In this document: piece by piece, positions 55,669 through 64,000 of the stretch
Position numbering within the stretch: the stretch's first letter is position 1
Layout: every line of letters begins with the position of its first letter
DNA from: Axinella damicornis
Taxonomy: Eukaryota > Porifera > Demospongiae > Axinellida > Axinellidae
DNA: 64,000 nucleotides
Direction: 5' to 3'
Assembly (NCBI GenBank): GCA_963931865.1
Contig: OZ007511.1
Coordinates: 11,793,396-11,857,395 of the forward strand
Notes under the pieces: model-generated
What the model saw: the letters and a program-made list of their open reading frames with translations, nothing else
Database searches by the model: none
What the model was told of the DNA's origin: nothing
Made by a program: the position numbers and the translations under genes

Positions 55669-56487
55669 CCGGAAACGCAGTAATTTCTAATTATACAACA
55701 ATACAACAATATTGAACTGATATTTAGTCTCGATACGTTGAAGATGTTAACAGTTAGCTGTCATGGCTGTGCATGTGGCAGCCGATGCATCCAGCGGAAC
55801 AAAGCAGTTGAAGTGTGACTGGTTATGGTAAGAAAGCTCGATTCCATATTCGGCCTTCATAACTTATTAAAGTTGCAAGTTGTACGGGGTCTATACTTTA
55901 GCCATTTCCATGCACTCTTTGTTGGGAAAGCGTGGTTGACAGAACACATAGACTGGAACCTGAAACGCAGTTGCTGTAGCTATCAACTCTACAGTAGATC
56001 CTTGTTTACTCATACGTTGACAGCGTTGCTGAAGCGATTCTGCATGGATTACACTACAAAGCTTAGTGAATACCTCTGGTTTCAGTGCCAAGTAGCCCCA
56101 TTGAGATTGAGCAGTTCCCATCTCCCACTGAGACTACGACTTTTCGGTTGATTTCTTGAAGATGCTTTTTGTGACGGAATGACATTTCACATCAAGCCCG
56201 TAGGCTGGTGGGGGGGGGGGGGGGGGGGGTTTGAACGAACCACCCACATCCAGGCGATGGTCTGGGCGAACTGTGAGTGGGCGTGGTCAACTACTCACCG
56301 TGCGCAGAGTGGTGGATTGTTATACTCGACTTAATCCACGCAGACTTGAACTAGATTCACTTCTCTGCTGAGTTTTCTGATTGACGCTATTGGTATTGTT
56401 CTTTATAATGATGTTAATTAATGAAGGCATACAGCAAGACATAAAATATGAGTGTCAATATTGTAATAATAAATATAATTGGTCCAC
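55669..56487. other. Non-coding left part of the MULE candidate
   Basis: Contains a run of 20 G (56210-56229) and an unrecognised 108-codon plus frame (55825-56151). The minus strand here would be the 3' UTR of the transposase gene. Confidence 0.45.
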
Positions 56488-59400
56488 CTACTGAGGAAAA
56501 GGGCTTGCACGTTGATAGTTCTCATCATTTCCAGTATTAAGCCCTTTCCCATGTTCAGTAGCATCTGGTGATGTACAGGTATGGACGTTCTTACAAGAAA
56601 ATAAGCCCCAGCTCTTTCTTCCCTAGAGTGTATGGCATGGGATAATATAAGCAAACTTGTGTTGATAATGGTCAAAGTAAATGTAGTTCATTTGTCTCAC
56701 CTCTGATGGATACTGACCAACAGTAACCCTCTTGACAGAGACTCGGTGATCTATTGTATAGGGGATACTTTTATGTACCTACATGTATGTATTGCATGTA
56801 TAACTGTGATACCACTTACGCAGTTTGTTAGTGATTGATTGTAGTTTCCTGACAGTAGCGTGAAGAGGGGTGCGGGGGGTAGTACTAAGCTTCTGGCATA
56901 CTCGACTGACACACGACTTTTTCCTGTTTCCAAGACCTCCAAACTTTTTCATAGCTCTGCAATTGCTGCACTGACCACAGTCAAGTGCTGTGCATCCACT
57001 GCAGACCCCACACCTCTTCCTCCTCCCTGTATGCACGAAAATACATGTAACACCTCATTTTATAGCAAAAAATTAGTCATTTTAAAATCACCTGTCCATT
57101 CAGCCTTTGAAGCAACAGTGTCAGCAGTACTTGTACATGTGGGTTCCATCTAAGAGTAAACAAATCAATATTCATTTGAGCATGTGGAGAACCAAGTGCA
57201 CTTACGGCTTTTGCAGCTGGAGTTGTAGATTGTGTCTCAGTGTTTGCGGAGAATGAACCAGAGCCGGTGGTGATGCCTGGGAGAGGGCCCCTACTCATTT
57301 GGATGGAAGATAAATAGTAGGCTAGATAAGTATAACTGATGATTGTTGACGTGCAAAGTGTTTGTATATACCTGATTGAAGCTTTTTTTTTCTTTCTTGG
57401 CAGTTTTGGTCTCCCCACAGACCTCCGTGATGCTCCAAGAAGTGGGTCATCTCCCATCTTCATTCTTTTGTGATTTATAGGTGAAGTCACATTTGCCTTT
57501 CTTTTTCGGTATTTGCGAAGTACCATACTCGCTCTTGGTGTCAACTTTGAGCGACGTCGGTAATCAGATAAGTCGGCTTTGACCAACAAGGACATTACTG
57601 GCAGTTGATTTTCTTTATCAGGATTGCTACGAGCAGCTTGAAGCAACTCCATGTGAATGGCCTTGATCCGCTCATGTGCTTCCATCAGGAGTGGAGCATC
57701 GTTCACCATGTATGCCATACTAGCACACTTTGCCAAATCATCTCTAATTGCTCGCTGTAGCTTTGCAATCGTGTTCCCTGGAGTTACCTTTGGTGGGATT
57801 ACTGCTGCAACTGGCTGTAGTTCCTCTACATCATCTAACCAAGTTTGTTCTTGGTCGTGAGCACAGGCTGTACTGCTAACATCATGATCAAGAGTCATAT
57901 ATGGTGCTTGGGTTAGTTTCTTGGGTAGATCGTCCCACTCCCACTTTGTGTGCATAAATATAGCAAACATGTGCTTGCATGGTATTTTCTGCTTTTGGAA
58001 GTATGGACATGAGCATTTGCCAGCTGAGATGCTGGATTCATATGAGCCCCCAGAAGTTGTAACAGTGTATGTTCCTGGTTGGTTACTGAACTCCTTTAAA
58101 CGGGACGACTCTATCAGTTTGGCCTTTTCTGTGTTTTTCAGACAAGCTGCACGTACTTCCTGGGGCCGATTCAGCAAATATGGTGGCACAGTGGAATTTA
58201 TAGGTTTACGGTACTGTTCTGATTGTCTGATATTTAGTTCCAAATACTCTCTTTCTTGTTCAGGGAAAACGACTGACAGCAGGATCTTCACCAAAGAGTG
58301 CACTGATTTGTCATGCCGTAACAACAGGTATTTGCGAAGGGAGCTGTTGAAGCCCTCGGTGAAGTTGTTGGTGTCGATGTTGGCATGAAAGCACTGCCGG
58401 TACACATGTGACCACAACTGAAAGAGGGTTTAAAAATTATTAGTCTAAAAATCAGGGAAGCTTGTGTGTAGTATAATTTATACCATCCTGTGTGGTTGTT
58501 ACCCCGTGCGCGCATGCGTGAATTATAGCGGGGTTAAGCAATCCGTTATGTCTGTCCGTCTGTCGTCTGTCTGTCTGTCTGTCTGTCAGGCGAAAAACTC
58601 GCCACATAGACCCTCATAAACCATTGAAATGGAGTCAAACAATAGCAAATAGCAAAAACTGCTCTAAGTGTACCTGACTGAAGTCAAGGCGCTCCGTTTC
58701 GCTGTACTTTACTTTCCCACGATTTATGTACTTCACAGACATTGAGTCAAGGCGCTCCGTTTCGCTGTACTTTACTTTCCCACGATTTATGTACTTCACA
58801 GACATTGTGGCTATTGTTTCGGCTGTTTTTTTCCAGCTATTTCCTATTATTCATAACATTTGGCCCCACCTCTCCAGCTTCACAATATAATATGCGGTAA
58901 GCGGTCACTCCCACACCTTGGATATGGCCATACACGAACACAGTATACGCGATAGCTGCACTGTTCAATGTGCATCGGCAGAGATGTCACGTCGATTGTA
59001 GCATGCATCCTGGCCTGTAGACGTTCAGTGCGGGGTATGTGTTCTATGAACACCTCTAGTTAGAAAAGCAGTTAGGCCAACCCTTTGTGGGCACTGGCTA
59101 GAAGTTACCACATTGTTATGATTCTGCACATGCACTTACTGGTTTGCAGCTAAGCCATTCAGATTCCAAGTAGGCCTGTAAAGCCTTGTTGGTACAGTAC
59201 CATGGCGACTGCTTTATTGTGGACAATATGCTGTCAAACTCTTTTTCTGTGTGAAAGGTAAAGGGACGCAATATCAGTAATATACAAGGTTATACTTTGC
59301 TATGGGTGGAGGTTTATGCTTACGTGTTGTGGCATAAGCCAGCTTCTTCATCATGGCCTTCACCACTTCTTTTAGGCCACTTGGTACTCCATTCTGTGAG

Positions 59401-61219
59401 CTATTGACCCACCGATCCACTGCCTGAGCGCGGTGAAAGTCACAGATCAGTCTGACTGTGCTAGGGTGGACCGAGGCAATGGCACCTACAAAGGTAAAGT
59501 GTAGTATACACATAAATTGGTTCCCCCACCAACGTTTTCGAATTAGAGCACACCATGCATTATGGTGTGTAGTACTTCACCCAACTACATTGTTACAAAC
59601 TCCTAACGCAGCAGTATACATGTTACTTGTTAAAAATATGATTGTGTGGATTAATTTAGCTTACTCAGTTCCTGTGCACTCTTGTCGGTCATAAAGAAAT
59701 CTGGACACCATCCAGGATTCCACGAGCTTATAACTGTAAGTCCCTCAGCAATCAATTCTTCCGTCTCATACTGCGGGATGATGGTCCCAATAACACGGCC
59801 TTTTCCTATTGCCGTTTTTGCTACCAGGAAAAAGCAAGGAAAACCATATTTCAGGGTTTTGTAGATGGCATCCATACATGTTACTGTGTTCCCGTATTTT
59901 GCCAGCCATTTCCTCTGTTGAGGTGTCTGGAACACTAGTAGAAAAGACTGACTATCAGCTGCATGTCTGGCAATTATGCAACTGTAACAGTTTCCTCTGC
60001 CTCTTCAATCTCTGCTAGGTTGAGAACAGCTCTTGCAATCTCTGGTAGCGCTGAAGCAGCACTGGAGGAATGAGCTAAACTGGGAATTGAGAACGGAAGG
60101 AAGCAATTTAAATCAGAAATTTCAGTTTGTGATTATTATTATTATCACCTTTTGGGACCGTTTTCATTCACTGGTGAGATTGGAGTACCCACGACCAAAC
60201 TGCAGTTATACAGACATAGTTTTCAATGTCAGTAGTATGCATGTGGCCTTGCAACATCATACATGCAGTAGGTGCTCCTGTTATGATTATACAATCATGT
60301 ATTAATAATGAATCTTGTGCACCTGCCAGTTAACGTCAGAAACATACCTCTCCTTGTTTTTGTACTGTCTCAAGTAGTAGTCCAGGCCAGTTGTCTTCTT
60401 CTCACTCTCAAGAAGACAGAGTACAGCATCTTGGTCGAACTTGGCATTCCGTTCTTCAATTATTGCATTACGTGAAATTACATGAATGTCGTCATTGGTA
60501 GGGTAGTATGCTCTGTTCAGAACTGAAGGAGCCTCGGCGATGATTCCTTCAGCAATGTGCCTGGGTATCAGTTCCTTCTGAACCCAGGCCTTGAGGGAGA
60601 TCTTCAATGCTTTGCTTGTAAGGAAGGTGTCACGTACAAGCTCCCCCACCTTATCCTTCACCTCCTGCAGTGGTTTCAGGGTAAGTTGATCTGCTAACGA
60701 ACCCACATTATGGGCTGGCAGGTGGGCTGCTGTTGTGGGTACATTCACCTGCAAGATTTGTTGTCCATTTCCCAACTCAAGTGTCTTGGTTTGGACTGAG
60801 GCCTTGCACCCCAACTTTCTAGTGCCAGGATGTACTCGGTGTTTCGTAGATGTACTGAGAGGGGGACGTTTTCCTCGTCCCTTGCCTGCCCTCTTACATC
60901 TGTATACCTGGCTTGACCTCACTACATATGTCTGTAGTTTTCCGTCAATATTGGCAACACCCTTCTCTCGACTGGAAAGGTTAGTGTGCCTGCCATTCTG
61001 TACTGTGTACTCGATACCTGTTTGGTTTGACAATTTCTTCATCCACATGTCACGTTTCTCTTCTGTAAAGGGTATCATGTACCCAGTAACGTACATATCA
61101 GCTACTCCCTGTCCACCGTTCTCTTCCAACGTGCACTGTACCTGTAATCCCCAAAGTTCATCACAGCACTGTGGCAGGTCTTTGTGTTCCCAGTGACACA
61201 GGGTATTGAGCAGTAGCAT
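56488..61219 (-). CDS. MULE-type transposase with SWIM and CXXC zinc fingers
   Basis: Ten exons on the minus strand: 61219-60348, 59981-59665, 59485-59324, 59246-59140, 58417-57372, 57290-57206, 57149-57092, 57026-56820, 56750-56701, 56622-56488. All joins are GT-AG and in phase, 3,039 nt, 1,012 aa from the ATG at 61219. The MULE core has CMDAIYKT (Asp 328), MTDKSAQEL (Asp 390), CDFHRAQ and TNNFTEGFN (Glu 507), a full predicted DDE set. A SWIM finger follows (CSC...CKH, residues 621-635). Residues 883-926 form a CXXC finger: CGVCSGC, DCGQCSNC, KFGG and two final cysteines, eight in all. CXXC fingers in DNMT1, CFP1 and MLL bind unmethylated CpG. MULE transposases cut and join DNA; whether this copy is a mobile element or a host gene is open. 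The true N-terminus may lie further upstream (see 61165-61723). Confidence 0.82.
58682..58807. repeat. 63 bp tandem duplication in an intron
   Basis: Two near-identical copies of a segment starting AGTCAAGGCGCTCCGTTTCG, 63 bp apart, in the intron 58418-59139 of the transposase gene. Confidence 0.9.
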
Positions 61220-61723
61220 TTGGTTGTTGATGCTTCTTGTTTTGCCGACAAGAAGTCAAACTAGATTCTGGATCTTTAGCGTAGCATGCTGAACACACCG
61301 TACACCTTTCCTCATCGTGTTCCATTTGCAGTCGGCAATATTCACTTGATCTCTTGCTCCTGATACATGCAGCGCACCTACCGAGAAGCTCCACAACTGT
61401 TACAATAATGGGAGTGGTGATCGATTAACCATCTTGCATATTGCACCTAACTTTAAAAACCTGTAGCTAAGTTGTATGACTACGCCATGGTGCTTGATGT
61501 ATGCGCATAGCATTTCCTCAGCCCTAATGATGGACCTATGACCTTTGGCGATTAGGCTAGTTGGATTACCTTTTGCTAATAAGCTACCATCATGTAAACA
61601 AAGAATATACTCACACTTTGTTCCGTTGTGGCAACTTTCAGAATATTCCATGAGCAGCTGCTGAGTTGCCTCCGGCTCTGGGCTCTGCAGCTCTGACTCC
61701 AGATGCTCTACCCGGTTAGCCAT
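61165..61723 (-). CDS. Probable upstream exons of the MULE gene, frame unresolved
   Basis: ATG at 61723 opens MANRVEHLESELQSPEPE and meets a donor, AAAGT|GTGAGT, after 61615. An acceptor GTAACAG at 61397 leads into a Cys-rich segment (GRCAACIRSK, CTVCSACYA). Continuing this frame ends at a stop near 61165, while the main transposase exon is open one base out of register from about 61255 onward. Joining these to the main gene leaves a one-base excess. So there is either a frameshift mutation, a sequencing error, or these exons belong to another transcript. Confidence 0.5.
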
Positions 61724-61885
61724 ACTGAACTACTTGCTGGCAGAGTCTACTAATAGCTAGTGCCTATTCTACCAAGATGAAGAAAAGCTAAGTTCTCGAG
61801 AATTTATAGCCCATGATTTCCCGGCATAATTTGCCTCGGCGCATGCGCGCGTACCTTGGTTATAGGGTGAACCCTGACCTTGATG

Positions 61886-61924
61886 TTGATGACGTAATGC
61901 GGAATCCGTGCTGTACTTTACGAA
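61886..61924 (-). repeat. Right terminal inverted repeat of the MULE candidate
   Basis: Inverted copy of 55630-55668 with two differences, just upstream of the transposase gene; the promoter probably overlaps or adjoins it. Confidence 0.7.
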
Positions 61925-63054
61925 GGCCTACCGGAAATCCATTCACGCCTGTACAAATTTATTTACAACGTCACGTATGCGTAACGCGGAACATTTCCGG
62001 ACGTATACGGTATAACTAAATGTGAAGTGATCACACAAGAAAGGTTATATCTTCGGATGTGGTGTAGTGATTATAATACTTTTTGGTATGCAAGCTCAGC
62101 TACAGCAGCTCTACACACCAATGTATGTACAAAGTTTGTAGCTTACTCAGAACGAGAGATATGACCTGACAACTGGAATTGAGTGAAAATGAGCACCATC
62201 TTCACAAAAATTGGTGCCGTTTGCAGTAACCAACTCCTGGACAGCTATTGCAGGTATTTTGTTCAAGAAGTATGAATGCTATAGTTAGGGTTTACATCAG
62301 TTTCCGTGTTCCAGCAATGCAAATGGTATAAACAGTCCACATAAAATAATGCATGTGGGAATGAGAAAATGTATAGTCACCGGTATTAACATATGACAGA
62401 GAACTCTACATAGAGGCTCTGAAGTCTGTTCCTGAGTCAGCAGATGGTACAGAGCACTTCACACTTCGAGATGAAAGTATAAAGTGATAGCAAACAGAGT
62501 CACCAGCACATACTATTCTGGTTCAGCTAACAGCGTCCAAAGTTCAACCTGGCCAGTGTAGCACCTGCTCACTGTTCTGCAAGAAGAGTAATCCAAGGTA
62601 CACTCATCCTATAGCAGTGGAAGAATAACAGAGGGAAGGGTACACACTGACCAACACTGAAAGCATTAGGACACTATGTGCAAAACAGCTTGGGAGAAAT
62701 GTTATCGAACCCACAATAGGATACCTAAGCCAATCAAGGCTAGCACCAAATGCAATATTAAGAGTTGCGCGACCATCCAGTGCACAGTAAAACCGTACCA
62801 CACAGGCTCTAGGAGATGCTCAATAAGAGGGTTATAGCAGAGCCAGGGATACTATAGGGCATATCATTCCCAATTGGGATGTGTATACTGATCATTACAA
62901 AACACTGTGTTTTGACACCATAGAGAGGGTTTGTTGCCACATGAATCCACAGTATATACAAGTAGCTGAGCTCGCTTCGCTCGCTCAGCTACTTCCCCCT
63001 TGTTCGCCTACCATGCGTAATCCGGCCGCGCCGGCAGCTCTCTGAAGAGCTGCT
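61925..63054. other. Non-coding stretch
   Basis: No gene or strong repeat seen. A CGCTTCGCTCGCTCAGC palindrome-like cluster lies near 62970. Confidence 0.5.
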
Positions 63055-63350
63055 TCTCCCCGATTGCGTCCGCTTCAGCTGCTGCTCGCCGCTTGCGTCC
63101 GCTTCAGCTGCTGCTCCCGGGCCCGATTGCGACATCCGCTTCCACTGCTGCTCGCGCTCCCCGTTTGCCTCCGCCTCGCGTCCAGCTGCTGCTCCCTGAT
63201 TGCGCCCGCTTCAGCTGCTGCTGCACTGCTCGCCGCCCGATCGCGTCCGCTTCGACTGCTGCTCCCCGATTGCGTCCGCTTGAACTGCTGCTCGCCCGAT
63301 TGCGCCATGCGTCCGCTTCGACTGCTGCTCCCCGATTGCATACCCGGGCC
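63055..63350 (+). repeat. GC-rich ~27 bp minisatellite
   Basis: Irregular copies of CCCGATTGCGTCCGCTTCAG followed by CTGCTGCTC, about ten, with insertions of CGGGCC and CGCCG. It gives spurious Ser/Leu/Ala-rich frames on both strands. Confidence 0.88.
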
Positions 63351-63482
63351 CAATGTTCTCGAACATTCTTCGCGGAGTTCGAGGTTCAGTACATGTAAGT
63401 AAATTAAAGTACGAAGGTCGCGCGTCACTATAGTCCAGTCCCGCCCCACGAACATCGCACTTCCGTCAAGCACAGAAAGACA

Positions 63483-63501
63483 GACACACACACACACACA
63501 C
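63483..63501 (+). repeat. (AC)n microsatellite
   Basis: About nine AC units following AGAAAGACAG. Confidence 0.9.
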
Positions 63502-63675
63502 GTTAAAATCTTAATGTATTGATGGATGGAATGAGAAGAAGGCTGATTGTCAGTGGTATGGGAGGTACCAGTGAACATACATGTAGAAAGCATAGCCTGA
63601 TAGGCACAATTGGTTCTAAGTGGCTACATGTGGCTAAATGGTTGCAGGTGCAAGACAGGATGTGCAGCCATTAGT

Positions 63676-63833
63676 TGTGGCTATAAACATACACTGAGCA
63701 CTTGGATGCCACAGCATTATTTGTACCGTTCCATGTGAGAGTGACAGATGGTTATAAACAGACACTGAGCACCTGGATGCCACAGCATTATCTGTACCGT
63801 TGGGGCTCACCTTCCATGTGAGAGTGACAGATC
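63676..63833. repeat. Tandem duplication, ~75-84 bp
   Basis: Two copies sharing GGATGCCACAGCATTAT, TGTACCGTT and CCATGTGAGAGTGACAGAT; the second carries an extra GGGGCTCACCTT. Confidence 0.88.
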
Positions 63834-64000
63834 TCGAAGTAGACAATATTATAATACAGCAGGAGCACCGGACCAGCAGAACACGCTGATATTAAGACTG
63901 GATGAGAGATGGTGAAGAGCTAGAGGAGGTCATAGAGCATGAATCTGGTGATAATAGTGACTATGAATTACAAATATAGCAGCTTTATCATTGTTATTAT

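Larger units (their letters stand above)
55630..61924 (-). mobile_element. Candidate 6.3 kb MULE-type transposon
   Basis: A 39 bp sequence at 55630-55668 (starting TTCGTAAAGTACAGCACGGA) recurs inverted at 61886-61924 with 37 of 39 bases the same. The pair encloses the MULE-SWIM-CXXC gene and no other recognised gene. Terminal inverted repeats around a transposase are what a transposon should show; an obvious target-site duplication is not seen, and similarity continues only patchily outward (CCGGTA on both sides), so the exact ends are uncertain. Confidence 0.6.

Noticed and set aside
63064..63593. Leu/Ala/Ser-rich frames on both strands
   Set aside because: Derived from the GC-rich 27 bp minisatellite.

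Overview
The window is animal DNA, most probably from a sponge (demosponge-like). Three things point there: an intron-rich receptor gene built from group A SRCR and LDL-receptor class A repeats, a very large interferon-induced-type GTPase gene of the kind expanded in early-branching animals, and a dense background of short terminal-inverted-repeat elements, foldbacks and minisatellites. The taxonomic call is inference from gene content; no ribosomal RNA or mitochondrial sequence is present.

Layout. 1-3015: flank with repeats. 3016-21348 (+): one multi-exon gene for a secreted-then-anchored type I membrane receptor: signal peptide, nine SRCR domains (each split over two exons), 23 intact LDLa repeats (one exon each, phase 1 at both ends), one transmembrane helix and a Tyr/Pro-rich tail. 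I joined the exons by hand; the splice phases agree throughout and give about 2,056 codons. Its middle is a young tandem array of a ~1.25 kb SRCR+3xLDLa unit, and one unit carries a 2.1 kb insertion of mobile DNA. 21349-35070: no host gene that I can support; minisatellites (27 bp, about 24 bp, 62 bp with a 418 bp higher-order period), nested foldbacks and several short inverted-repeat element families. 35071-38939: a DDE transposon with TA at both ends and a frameshifted transposase. 38940-46240: dispersed repeats, two HIRAN-like fragments, a Gag fragment and a truncated non-LTR reverse transcriptase. 46249-54145 (+): a two-exon very large inducible GTPase (IVLG/GVIN type, 2,526 aa) with an N-terminal region resembling the MACPF fold. 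55630-61924: a candidate 6.3 kb transposon bounded by a 39 bp inverted repeat, containing on the minus strand a ten-exon MULE-type transposase with a SWIM zinc finger and a C-terminal CXXC zinc finger. 61925-64000: non-coding, GC-rich minisatellite and short duplications.

Function. The receptor and the GTPase are both of families tied to innate recognition and defence, so the two host genes plausibly both belong to immunity, but nothing in the sequence shows that they are co-regulated. The MULE-SWIM-CXXC gene is the most unusual coding unit: all three predicted catalytic acids are present and it ends in a complete eight-cysteine CXXC finger, a domain known for binding unmethylated CpG.
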